From an uncultured Prevotellaceae bacterium (lineage in GTDB: Bacteria > Bacteroidota > Bacteroidia > Bacteroidales > Bacteroidaceae): a stretch of DNA of 64,000 nucleotides. The position numbers and the translations under genes are program-made. The number at the start of each line of letters is the position of its first letter. The stretch's first letter is position 1. Location: assembly GCA_902776935.1 (NCBI GenBank), contig CACYRS010000006.1, positions 1 to 64,000 on the forward strand, given 5' to 3'. This document shows, one piece after another, positions 52,519 through 60,763 of the stretch. The notes beneath the pieces were generated by a model. It saw only the letters and a list, made by a program, of their open reading frames with translations. It did no database searches and was not told the origin of the DNA.

Positions 52519-52746
52519 TTATGGCGAGGCCCTGTCAACGAGCTCGCTGGCCACAAAACCTGACTCATCGCCCTGGGCATTCTCTTTCAGGAAGTTGGGG
52601 AAGAAGAATATCTTCAGCACCGCAAAGATGATGAAGAGCTTTATAAGGATGATGGCCCAAAGCGTCTTTCCAAGTCGCATTGAGCGGAATCCGTCGGCAT
52701 AAAGGTCATAGACCTTATACAGGAAATTGTCCTTACGCATAGGCAT
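52519..52746 (-). CDS. DUF4492 small membrane protein, cydAB partner
   Basis: 75 residues. MRKDNFLYKVYDLYADGFRSMRLGKTLWAIILIKLFIIFAVLKIFFFPNFL gives a basic head and one membrane span, then an acidic tail. DUF4492 genes stand before cydAB in Bacteroidetes, and the small size recalls CydX-like subunits; a structural or assembly role in the oxidase is inferred. First gene of the cyd operon, with a full promoter upstream. Confidence 0.85.
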   Translation of the reverse strand: MPMRKDNFLYKVYDLYADGFRSMRLGKTLWAIILIKLFIIFAVLKIFFFPNFLKENAQGDESGFVASELVDRASP

Positions 52747-52756
52747 AATTCTCCTT

Positions 52757-52798
52757 ATTTGCTCTGCAAATATATGTTTTTTTTCTTAAATGACCAAA
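52757..52798 (-). promoter_or_regulatory. Promoter of the cyd operon with palindrome
   Basis: Complement of 52795-52798 (TTTG), 20-bp spacer, complement of 52767-52774 (TATATTTG). ATTTGC-TCT-GCAAAT (52757-52771) is a perfect inverted repeat across the -7 box and the start region, an operator candidate for oxygen or redox control. Confidence 0.65.
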
Positions 52799-52847
52799 CA
52801 AATATTAAAAAACTTTATGGTTTCGTGGTTGTTTCATAGGAAATACT

Positions 52848-52855
52848 TACCTTTG
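52848..52855 (+). promoter_or_regulatory. -7 box (TACCTTTG) of the export operon
   Basis: TAnnTTTG element 24 bp before ATG 52879. No clear -33 element. Confidence 0.45.
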
Positions 52856-52878
52856 CAGACGAAAATTGGAAAAAATTT

Positions 52879-53751
52879 ATGAAGAAAGTTATATTACCTT
52901 TGATGAGTGTCATCATTCTCGCCCTCATAGCGGGAGCTGTATGGCTCTTTATGAATCTCCAGGAGCAGAAACAGGTGAACCGTGACATGCAGGAACTTGC
53001 CGAGCTCGACAAACAGGAGATGGAGAACGAATACGAGCGTTTCGCACTGCAGTATAGTGAGATGAAGACGCAGATCAATAACGACTCTATCGTAGAGCAG
53101 CTCACCCAGGAGCAGATGCGTACCCAGCAGCTCCTCGAGGAACTGAAGAAAGTGAAGGCCGACGATGCCCGTGAGATTACCCGTCTGAAGAAGGAACTCG
53201 CCACTGTCCGTGAGGTGCTCCGCAGTTATATCATACAGGTTGACTCTCTCAACCGTCTTAACGAGAGCCTGAAGGAAGAGAACAGCCGCGTGAGTGCCGA
53301 ACTCGAACAGCGTACTGCCCAGGTGGCAGGTCTCAGCAGCGAGAAGGCGTCACTCTCAGAGAAGGTGGCTATCGCTGCACAGCTTGATGCCACGAACATC
53401 AACCTTACGCTTATCAACAAACGCGATAAGGACACTAAGAAACTGAAGGATACCAGGAAGATGCGGGTAAGCTTCACCATCACGAAGAATGTCACTGCAT
53501 CGAATGGCAACCGTACCGTATATGTACGTATCCAGAACCCTGGCGGTAACACCCTCAGCGGTGGTGGTTCGTTCCCTTATGAGAACAAGAACCTGGAGTA
53601 CACGATGAAGAAGACCGTCGAGTATACAGGTGAGGAGCTGACGATAAACACCTACTGGGATGTCTCTCAGATGCTTGAGGGCGGACAGTATCGTGTCAGC
53701 ATCTTCGCCGATGGAAACATGATCGGATCACGCACATTCAACTTCGAATAA
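52879..53751 (+). CDS. Membrane-anchored coiled-coil protein
   Basis: 290 residues. One N-terminal membrane anchor (residues 4-28) precedes a long coiled coil (about 28-175: QEQKQVNRDMQELAELDKQEMENEYERF, LKEENSRVSAELEQRTAQVAGLSSEKASLSEKV). The C-terminal beta-rich domain (about 190-290) contains KKLKDTRKMRVSFTITKNVTASNGNRTVYVRIQ. The family is not named here. It leads the export operon (16 bp to the TolC gene) and may bridge the inner membrane and the periplasm. Confidence 0.65.
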   Translation: MKKVILPLMSVIILALIAGAVWLFMNLQEQKQVNRDMQELAELDKQEMENEYERFALQYSEMKTQINNDSIVEQLTQEQMRTQQLLEELKKVKADDAREITRLKKELATVREVLRSYIIQVDSLNRLNESLKEENSRVSAELEQRTAQVAGLSSEKASLSEKVAIAAQLDATNINLTLINKRDKDTKKLKDTRKMRVSFTITKNVTASNGNRTVYVRIQNPGGNTLSGGGSFPYENKNLEYTMKKTVEYTGEELTINTYWDVSQMLEGGQYRVSIFADGNMIGSRTFNFE

Positions 53752-53767
53752 TAAAAACGAAACAGAT

Positions 53768-55294
53768 ATGAATAGAAAGCTATGTTTTATCTTGTTTGTG
53801 GCTATGGCGGTGCCATTAAGTGCCCAAGGGCTACGGGTAGGCGACGGCACGTCGGGGATGCGGCTGTTGACGTTAGACAGTTGCCGGGCCATGGCTCTGC
53901 GTAACAACAAACAGATGGCCGTATCTAAGGTGAAGCAGGACGTGGCGAAGAATATACGTAAGTCTGCCCGTACCAAATACCTGCCTCATGTGAGTGCGAT
54001 AGGCACGTATCAGTACACCAGCAAGGAGTTCTCGCTGTTGAGCGATGAGCACAAGTCTGTTCTCGGTAACTTAGGCACAAATGCGGCCACAGGCATCCAG
54101 AACGCTATCACCAACTCCGAACCGTTGCAGAACATCGCTTCCATGCTGGGATCGATGGGACTGAATCTCGACGGACTGAAGCAGATGACGGGACAGCATC
54201 TCCAGGAGTTTGCCGGCCAGCTTAATGGTGTGGGTGATGCTATCATCGATGCCCTCCGCACCGACACACGTAACCTCTTTGCTGGATCGGTGATGTTCGT
54301 ACAGCCGGTGTTCATGGGAGGAAGTATCGTTGCCCTCAACAAGATGGCCGACATCAACGAGGACATTCAGCGTAACTCAGCCGATATGCGTAGGCAGACA
54401 ACCCTCTACAAGACCGACAATGCCTACTGGCAGGTGGTGTCGCTGAAACACAAGCAGAGACTTGCCCAGGCCTATTATGACCTGCTTAAGAAACTCGACT
54501 CCGATGTCCATAAGATGATCGACGAGGGAGTGGCAACCAAGAGCGACGGACTCAGTGTCGACGTTAAGATGAATGAGGCAGAGATGACCCTCACAAGAGT
54601 CAACGATGGACTGGTGCTCTCTAAGATGCTCCTCTGCCAGACCATCGGAATCCCCGTAGATGAAAAGATAACCCTTGCTGATGAGGATTCTGAGAATATC
54701 GTCGTTGATGAGGCTGTTCCGGAACTCAATGTTGAAGTAGCCATGGAGAACCGTCCTGAGCTTAAGATGCTCGACAACGGCATCCAGCTCACCCGACAGC
54801 TCACCAATATCCTCAAGGCAGGCAACCTCCCGATGGTGGCAATGACAGGCGGATATGTCGTTACCAACCCGAGCATGGTAAACAGCTTCGAACGTAAGTT
54901 CAGAGGTCTGTGGAATGTGGGAGTCCTCGTGAGAGTTCCTCTCTGGAACTGGGGCGACGTGATGTATAAGGTACGTGCCTCGAAGGGTGCCACCAGCATC
55001 GCCACCCTCGAGCGTCAGGAGGCCCGTGAGTTGATTGAGCTACAGGTAAACCAGAACACCTTCCGTGTTACCGAGGCCAACAAGAAACTCACTATGGCAA
55101 AGACCAACATCCAGCGTGCCGATGAGAATCTGCGCACAGCTAATCTCGGATTCCGTGAGGGTGTCATCACCCCGACTGTTGTTATGGAGGCTCAGACAGC
55201 CTGGCTACAGGCACAGTCACAGAAGATCGATGCTGAGATCGACGTCAAGCTCTCTCAGGTCGACCTCCAGAAATCTCTCGGAACCCTCGAATAA
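53768..55294 (+). CDS. TolC-family outer membrane efflux protein
   Basis: 508 residues. Signal peptide ending LSAQG, then two OEP repeats: RLLTLDSCRAMALRNNKQMAVSKVKQDVAKN near the start and LNVEVAMENRPELKMLDNGIQLTRQ in the middle. Long helical stretches and a final VNQNTFRVTEANKKLTMAKTNIQRADENLRTANLGFREGVIT...QAQSQKIDAEIDVKLSQVDLQKSLG are typical of the tunnel barrel. Forms the outer-membrane exit duct for the pump encoded by the next genes. Confidence 0.92.
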   Translation: MNRKLCFILFVAMAVPLSAQGLRVGDGTSGMRLLTLDSCRAMALRNNKQMAVSKVKQDVAKNIRKSARTKYLPHVSAIGTYQYTSKEFSLLSDEHKSVLGNLGTNAATGIQNAITNSEPLQNIASMLGSMGLNLDGLKQMTGQHLQEFAGQLNGVGDAIIDALRTDTRNLFAGSVMFVQPVFMGGSIVALNKMADINEDIQRNSADMRRQTTLYKTDNAYWQVVSLKHKQRLAQAYYDLLKKLDSDVHKMIDEGVATKSDGLSVDVKMNEAEMTLTRVNDGLVLSKMLLCQTIGIPVDEKITLADEDSENIVVDEAVPELNVEVAMENRPELKMLDNGIQLTRQLTNILKAGNLPMVAMTGGYVVTNPSMVNSFERKFRGLWNVGVLVRVPLWNWGDVMYKVRASKGATSIATLERQEARELIELQVNQNTFRVTEANKKLTMAKTNIQRADENLRTANLGFREGVITPTVVMEAQTAWLQAQSQKIDAEIDVKLSQVDLQKSLGTLE

Positions 55295-55310
55295 TATCTC
55301 AGACCAAAAA

Positions 55311-55345
55311 TATTTTTTATTTTATATTTTATATTTTTTATTTGA
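55311..55345. repeat. Heptad array before the HlyD gene (5 units)
   Basis: Units TATTTTT, TATTTTA, TATTTTA, TATTTTT, TATTTGA. It ends 6 bp before ATG 55352 and is the T-rich complement of the AAATAAA arrays at 11.4 and 11.9 kb. Confidence 0.75.
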
Positions 55346-55351
55346 ATCATC

Positions 55352-56344
55352 ATGTCAAATCAAACAAGAACTCAGCATAAGAACATCCTGCTGGCGATAG
55401 CAGGTTTTGTAACAGTAGTCATCATTGTGGCACTCATCGGATTCCTCGCCCTTGGACGTGAGCCGGATGTGAAACAGGGTCAGGTGGAGGTGACAGAGTA
55501 TCGTGTGTCAAGTAAGGTGCCTGGTCGTATACTCGAACTCCGGGTAAAGGAGGGCGACTATGTCAAGGTAGGTGATACCCTCGCCATCCTCGATGCCCCT
55601 GAGGTACGTGCCAAGATGGAACAGGCCCGTAGTGCAGAGAATGCCGCTGCCGCCATCGAACTGAAGGCAAGGAACGGTGCACGTGAGGAACAGATCCGTG
55701 GTGCCTATTCCATTCTCCAGCAGGCTACTGCAGGTTTCGAGATTGCAGAGAAGTCATACCAGCGTATCCAGCGCCTCTTCGACGAGGGTGTGATAAGTGC
55801 CCAGAAGCGTGATGAGGTATATGCCAACTACAAGGCTATGGAGGCCACGAAGAAGGCTGCCCAGAGTCAGTATGACATGGCTGTGAATGGTGCCCGTATG
55901 GAGGATAAGATGGCCGCTGCCGCTCAGGTGGGTCGTGCCAAGGGTGCAGTACAGGAGGTTAACTCTTACATCAACGAGACAGTACAGATAGCCCAGATGG
56001 AGGGTGAGGTGAGTGACGTCTATCCTAAGGTTGGCGAGCTCGTGGGTACTGGTTCTCCTATCATGTCTATCGCAGTGATGGATGACATGTGGGGCACATT
56101 CAATATCCGTGAAGACCAGCTCAACGGCATGCAGGTGGGCTCAGAGTTCACTGCCTTCGTTCCTGCATTCAACAAGGAAGTTAAGATGAAGGTTTACTAT
56201 CTCAAGGATCAGGGTTCTTACGCTGTATGGAAGGCCACCAAGGCCAATGGCCAGTACGACCTTAAGACCTTCGAGGTAAAGGCCCGTCCCGTAGAGAAAC
56301 TTGAAGGCCTGCGTCCGGGAATGAGCTTGATAATTAAGAATTAA
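55352..56344 (+). CDS. HlyD-family membrane fusion protein
   Basis: 330 residues. An N-terminal span (IAGFVTVVIIVALIGFLAL) is followed by a biotinyl-lipoyl-like half (EYRVSSKVPGRILELRVKEGDYVKVGDTLAILDAPEV), a helical hairpin (residues ~85-200), the second lipoyl half (DVYPKVGELVGTGSPIMSIAVMDDMWGTFNIREDQL) and a C-terminal beta-barrel. It links the inner-membrane permeases to TolC. Its stop is inside a heptad array that also supplies the start of the next gene. Confidence 0.92.
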   Translation: MSNQTRTQHKNILLAIAGFVTVVIIVALIGFLALGREPDVKQGQVEVTEYRVSSKVPGRILELRVKEGDYVKVGDTLAILDAPEVRAKMEQARSAENAAAAIELKARNGAREEQIRGAYSILQQATAGFEIAEKSYQRIQRLFDEGVISAQKRDEVYANYKAMEATKKAAQSQYDMAVNGARMEDKMAAAAQVGRAKGAVQEVNSYINETVQIAQMEGEVSDVYPKVGELVGTGSPIMSIAVMDDMWGTFNIREDQLNGMQVGSEFTAFVPAFNKEVKMKVYYLKDQGSYAVWKATKANGQYDLKTFEVKARPVEKLEGLRPGMSLIIKN

Positions 56345-56356
56345 GAGATAAGAGAT
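56329..56356. repeat. Heptad array over a stop-start junction (4 units)
   Basis: Units GATAATT, AAGAATT, AAGAGAT, AAGAGAT. The HlyD stop (56342-56344) and the first two bases of the next ATG (56355-56357) lie in the array, so copy number would set the spacing and frame of the junction. Confidence 0.8.
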
Positions 56357-57527
56357 GTTGAGACATCTTATAAATATCTGGAGTATAGCCAAGCGCGAAC
56401 GGAAGATTCTGATGAAGAATCCGATCTATCTGTTCTGTATGGTGATATTCCCTGTGCTGACGCTGTTCTTCTTCACCTCGCTGCTCGACGAGGGTGTGCC
56501 TCAGGAGATGCCAGTGGGAGTGGTAGACCTCGACAACAGCTCCACCTCACGTGCACTGGTACGTCGACTCGATGGCTTCCAGACCTCAAATGTCGTGGCC
56601 AACTTCGCCTCTGTCGCTGAGGCCCGTCATGCCATGCAGGAGAACAAGATCTACGGATTCCTGTATATCCCAAAGGGAACGTCGGAAAAGCTACTCTCAG
56701 CCCGTAGGCCGAAGGTGTCTTTCTATTATAGTAATGTGTCGATAGCTGCCGGTTCTATGGTGATGAAGGATCTGAAGACCATCACCACCCTCGGTTCTGC
56801 CGGTGTGGGTCAGGCCACGATGCGTGCCAGGGGCTTCACTCCAAGACAGATACAGACCTTCCTCCAACCCATACGTATCGACCTCCATCAGGTGGCAAAT
56901 CCATGGAGCAACTACAATATGTATCTCTCTACCGTCTTCGTGCCTGGTGTGATGATGCTGTTCATGTTCCTTGTATCTGCCTATTCCATTGGTATGGAAC
57001 TGAAGTTCAATCGCGGCAAGGAGTGGCTTGCAAAGGCCAATGGTAATATGGTGGTAGCCATCCTCGGCAAATACCTGCTTCATGCGGTGGTGTTCCTCGC
57101 GCTGATAATCTTCTACGAGTTCTATATATACAATGTGCTCCATTTCGCCCATCAGGGAGGCTTCTGGACCATCATCCTGCTGGCTTTGCTCCAGGTGTTA
57201 GGTTCCATAGGCTTCGGCATCTTCATCTTTGGTCTTATGCCGTCGCTGCGTATGTCGATGAGTATCTGTTCCCTGTGGGGCGTGCTCAGCTTCTCGCTTG
57301 CCGGCTCCGCCTTCCCTGTGATGGGTATGGACTCTCCTATACAGGCGCTGACGTGGCTCTTCCCGCTGCGCCACTATTATATGCTTTATCAGATTACTGT
57401 GTTCAACGGCTATCCGCTCATCGATGCCTGGTTCCACTTCGTGGCTCTCGTGGCATTCACCCTGCTGCCGTGGTTCGTTCTCAGTAAGATTAAAAACGCA
57501 ATGCTTACTTATGTCTATATTCCATAA
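56355..57527 (+). CDS. ABC-2 type transporter permease (first)
   Basis: 390 residues. An N-terminal span (LFCMVIFPVLTLFFFTSLLDEG) and a large periplasmic domain (MPVGVVDLDNSSTSRALVRRL...) are followed by five C-terminal spans with the ABC2_membrane_3 pattern (NMYLSTVFVPGVMMLFMFLVSAYSIGMELKFNRGKEWL). Member of an YbhS/YbhR-like permease pair, with no ATPase gene seen here. Its end overlaps the next gene by 17 bp. Confidence 0.88.
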   Translation: MLRHLINIWSIAKRERKILMKNPIYLFCMVIFPVLTLFFFTSLLDEGVPQEMPVGVVDLDNSSTSRALVRRLDGFQTSNVVANFASVAEARHAMQENKIYGFLYIPKGTSEKLLSARRPKVSFYYSNVSIAAGSMVMKDLKTITTLGSAGVGQATMRARGFTPRQIQTFLQPIRIDLHQVANPWSNYNMYLSTVFVPGVMMLFMFLVSAYSIGMELKFNRGKEWLAKANGNMVVAILGKYLLHAVVFLALIIFYEFYIYNVLHFAHQGGFWTIILLALLQVLGSIGFGIFIFGLMPSLRMSMSICSLWGVLSFSLAGSAFPVMGMDSPIQALTWLFPLRHYYMLYQITVFNGYPLIDAWFHFVALVAFTLLPWFVLSKIKNAMLTYVYIP

Positions 57528-58791
57528 GATACTCCACTGGCTCGACGACCTCGCTTACGTGTGGCGTTACGAACTGCGTCAGGTGTTCCACGACGAGGGT
57601 GTACTGCTGTTCTGTATCGTGGTGCCTCTCGTCTATCCGTTGCTCTATTCGTGGATATATAATAATGAGTCTGTCCATGAGGTACCGGTGGTAGTTGTCG
57701 ACCAGTCTCACTCCCAGCTCTCGCGTCAGTTCATCCGTATGTGTGACGCATCGCCTGATGTGCGAGTTGCCTGCTACGCTGTCGACCTCGACGATGCCCA
57801 GAGTCTTGTGAGCCGTCAGGTGGTAAAGGGCATCTATCTCATCCCCGAGGATTTTGCAGCCAAGGTTAACCGTATGGAACAGGCCTCCATCAGCGTCTAC
57901 TGCGACATGGCACTGATGCTTACCTATAAGGCTATCTACCAGACGGCGATGGCAGTAAGCCAGAGGATGGGGGCGGGGATACAGACCAGGCTCGCCGGCA
58001 AATATACCAAGCGCGAGGAGGTGATCAATGCCAGTCCTCTCGATGTAGAGGAGGTGGCGATGTTCAATCCTCAGGCAGGCTACGGCACCGCCATCCTGCC
58101 TGCCGTGCTGATGCTTATCATCCAGCAGACGCTCGCCCTCGGCATCGGTCTTGCTGCAGGAACGGCCCGTGAACGTAACCGCTATGGCGACCTGGTGCCT
58201 ATCCATCCCAGCTATGGCGGTATCGGACGTATCGTCAGTGGCAAGGCGCTCTGTTATCTCATGGTCTATGCTGTGATGAGTACCTATCTCACTATCGTAG
58301 TACCGCGTTTCTTCAGTTTCATACATATAGCATCGTGGCAGAACCTGCTGGCGCTGATGATCCCCTACCTGTTGGCTTGTGTGTTCTTCGGCATGACGGT
58401 ATCCTGTCTGGTGCGTTATCGTGAAAATGTCATCCTTCTGATGGTGTTCGTGTCGCTGCCGCTGCTCTTCCTTACCGGTGTGTCGTGGCCTCAGACCTCC
58501 ATCCCCGGTTATCTGCAGGGTGTGTCGTGGCTCTTTCCGAGCACCTTTGGAGTGAGGGCATATCTTCGTATGAACACCATGGGAGCCTCTATCAGCGATG
58601 TGGCTTTCGAACTGCGATGCCTATGGATGCAGGTGGCCTTCTATCTCGGCACTGCCTGTCTGGTCTATGGACATCAGCTGCGCACCACGCGTCAGCACGC
58701 CACCGAACGTCTCGCTTATCTCCGTAAGAAACGTGACGTACGCCTCGCTTTGAAATCCAAGAATCTGAATACAACAAAGACCACCGATTAA
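57511..58791 (+). CDS. ABC-2 type transporter permease (second)
   Basis: 426 residues from ATG 57511. The layout matches the upstream permease: N-terminal span LLFCIVVPLVYPLLYSWIYNNESVHEVPVVVVDQ, a periplasmic domain, and C-terminal spans with VSLPLLFLTGVSWPQTSIPGYLQGVSWLFPSTFG. The tail is basic (RKKRDVRLALKSKNLNTTKTTD). The stop codon is inside the terminator hairpin. No ATP-binding subunit is in this operon. Confidence 0.88.
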   Translation: MSIFHKILHWLDDLAYVWRYELRQVFHDEGVLLFCIVVPLVYPLLYSWIYNNESVHEVPVVVVDQSHSQLSRQFIRMCDASPDVRVACYAVDLDDAQSLVSRQVVKGIYLIPEDFAAKVNRMEQASISVYCDMALMLTYKAIYQTAMAVSQRMGAGIQTRLAGKYTKREEVINASPLDVEEVAMFNPQAGYGTAILPAVLMLIIQQTLALGIGLAAGTARERNRYGDLVPIHPSYGGIGRIVSGKALCYLMVYAVMSTYLTIVVPRFFSFIHIASWQNLLALMIPYLLACVFFGMTVSCLVRYRENVILLMVFVSLPLLFLTGVSWPQTSIPGYLQGVSWLFPSTFGVRAYLRMNTMGASISDVAFELRCLWMQVAFYLGTACLVYGHQLRTTRQHATERLAYLRKKRDVRLALKSKNLNTTKTTD

Positions 58792-58810
58792 GGTGGTCTT
58801 TGTTGTTTAT
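58771..58810 (+). terminator. Strong intrinsic terminator of the export operon
   Basis: A 15-bp arm 58771-58785 pairs perfectly with 58792-58806, loop GATTAA. The left arm encodes the last residues TTKTTD of the permease. The SGNH gene ends 13 bp away on the other strand, so it may also end that gene. Confidence 0.85.
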
Positions 58811-58822
58811 AACACTAACTGG

Positions 58823-59617
58823 TTAAAATACCGGAAGGGTGAGCAGTTGGTACATGATTGTAAGGGCCATGCGCCTGTGACCTTCGTCGTTAGGATGAAG
58901 ACGGTCGTCGGTGGCACTCTTGAAGAACTGGGCATGCTCGTCCATAAGGGGATAGAGGCCGCTGAGGGCATTGAGGTCTATCACCGGCACTGCCCAGAGA
59001 TTGCCCGCCTCCTTGACTGACTGCACGTAGGCATCGACATACTCCCCACAGATATTGGTATAGTCTTCGCGTGGCTGCCAGTTGGTGTCGCTGCGATAGA
59101 ACTCAGCGCGGTGGATAGGAGTCATCAGAACAATCTGCTTGGTGGGGTACAGACGCTTCACATAGTCCAGGGCCTTGTTGATTCTGCCACGGTAGGTGGA
59201 ATCGCTCATCACGGGATAGCGATGGATGCGGTCTACCATGTGCTTCGGCTCATGAATGCCCGCCATCACTTGTTCTTTCTTCTCAACGAACCACTCTCCG
59301 ATGGGGATACCGGCATTGAAATCATTGGTGCCGATAAAGATGATGATGGCATCGACACTGTCGCCATGCTCGGTATGAAGCTTGTCGGCCTGGCGTGGGA
59401 TGTCGTTCCACTGTCGGCCACTGACACCATAGACGTATGGCTCTATCTGAAGCCAGTCGTTGAGGAATCCCCAGTATTTTATCTTCGAGCCGCTGTTGCG
59501 GGGGTCGGTGATAGAGTCACCGAGATAAGCAACACGTTTTCCCTGCCAGGGGTGAATCTGGGCATTTGCCATTATCACACAACACAGGATGGATATTATC
59601 GTTGCGATCTTCTTCAT
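58823..59617 (-). CDS. Secreted SGNH/GDSL hydrolase
   Basis: 264 residues. Signal peptide MKKIATIISILCCVIMANAQ. Catalytic motifs: AYLGDSITDP (Ser, about 32-40), a Gly in block II (YVYGVSGRQW), the FIGTNDFN Asn block, and DDRLHPNDEGHRRMA with the Asp-x-x-His pair near the end. It is an esterase or deacetylase of the periplasm or surface, probably on sugar-linked acyl groups; substrate unknown. Last gene of the minus-strand run, 12 bp after mrp. Confidence 0.88.
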   Translation of the reverse strand: MKKIATIISILCCVIMANAQIHPWQGKRVAYLGDSITDPRNSGSKIKYWGFLNDWLQIEPYVYGVSGRQWNDIPRQADKLHTEHGDSVDAIIIFIGTNDFNAGIPIGEWFVEKKEQVMAGIHEPKHMVDRIHRYPVMSDSTYRGRINKALDYVKRLYPTKQIVLMTPIHRAEFYRSDTNWQPREDYTNICGEYVDAYVQSVKEAGNLWAVPVIDLNALSGLYPLMDEHAQFFKSATDDRLHPNDEGHRRMALTIMYQLLTLPVF

Positions 59618-59629
59618 ATACCTTATTAT

Positions 59630-60760
59630 TTATTTCATTCCTACAATCTTCGTCTTCGGCTGTTCCTTGTTACGGCGGTTGACAACGGTGACTACTGCCT
59701 GGGCGAGGTTGATGAAGGCCAGACCTGTGGCGGTATCGCTGCTGAGGGCGGCTGGACTGCCAGCATCGCCGTTCTCACAGATGCTCTGAACGAGGGGTAT
59801 CTGGGCAAGCAGGGGGACATTCATCTCCTCTGCCAGATTCTTACAACCTTCCTTGCCAAAGATGTAGTATTTGTTCTCGGGCAGCTCGGCAGGGGTGAAC
59901 CATGCCATATTCTCTATCAGTCCGAGGATGGGCACATTGACCTTATCATTACGATACATGTCGATACCCTTGCGAGCATCGGCAAGTGCCACCTGCTGAG
60001 GGGTAGACACGATGACGGCTCCGGTGATGGGCAGTGTCTGTAATAGGGTGAGGTGGATATCGCTGGTGCCTGGAGGGGTGTCGAGGATGAAGTAGTCGAG
60101 CTCGCCCCAGTCGGCATCGGCGATGAGCTGCTTCAATGCACTCGTGGCCATGCCTCCACGCCAGAGAGTGGCGGTGGTGGGGGATACGAAGAAACCGATG
60201 CTGAGGAGTTTGACTCCGTATTTCTCGATGGGACAGATAAGGTCGCGCCCGTCTTTCTTTACAGCGTATGGGCGCTCATCTTCTACATCAAACATCTTTG
60301 GCATCGAGGGTCCGAAGATATCGGTATCCAGAAGGCCTACCTTATAACCCAGTCGTGCAAGGGCGATGGCGAGATTGGCTGAGACGGTGCTCTTGCCAAC
60401 GCCTCCCTTGCCGCTGCTGACGGCGATGATATTCTTTACTCCCGGGAGCATCTGACCGACCTCAGGACGGGGGGCAGACTTGAACTCCGTGGCAATCTCT
60501 ACTTCGACCAGGTCATCACCGAGTTTCTTACAGTGATACTTGATGGCTGCCTCGGCAGACTTTACTGTGGATTTGAGGAAGGGGTCGGTGTCGCGGGGGA
60601 ACTCCAGCACTACCTTTACCTTCCATGGTTCGCCTAGTGACGATGGTGCCGACACCACGGGGGTATCGGCAACCATCTCACTGTCTATAAGATTCTTTTT
60701 TGTACCGGCATAAGTGACTGTTGCCAGTGCATCAATGATAATTTGCGGATATAATGTCAT
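59630..60760 (-). CDS. mrp: Mrp/NBP35-type P-loop Fe-S carrier ATPase
   Basis: 376 residues. An N-terminal MIP18-like part (residues ~1-90) precedes the ATPase with SSGKGGVGKSTVSANLAIALARLGYKVGLLDTDIFGPSMP (deviant Walker A) and ILDTPPGTSDIHLTL. Mrp proteins carry Fe-S clusters to targets. The CxxC cluster site common in this family (after ENM) is replaced here by TPAELPENKYYIFG, so cluster binding may differ. Starts 3 bp after the BspA-like stop. Confidence 0.9.
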   Translation of the reverse strand: MTLYPQIIIDALATVTYAGTKKNLIDSEMVADTPVVSAPSSLGEPWKVKVVLEFPRDTDPFLKSTVKSAEAAIKYHCKKLGDDLVEVEIATEFKSAPRPEVGQMLPGVKNIIAVSSGKGGVGKSTVSANLAIALARLGYKVGLLDTDIFGPSMPKMFDVEDERPYAVKKDGRDLICPIEKYGVKLLSIGFFVSPTTATLWRGGMATSALKQLIADADWGELDYFILDTPPGTSDIHLTLLQTLPITGAVIVSTPQQVALADARKGIDMYRNDKVNVPILGLIENMAWFTPAELPENKYYIFGKEGCKNLAEEMNVPLLAQIPLVQSICENGDAGSPAALSSDTATGLAFINLAQAVVTVVNRRNKEQPKTKIVGMK

Positions 60761-60763
60761 GAC

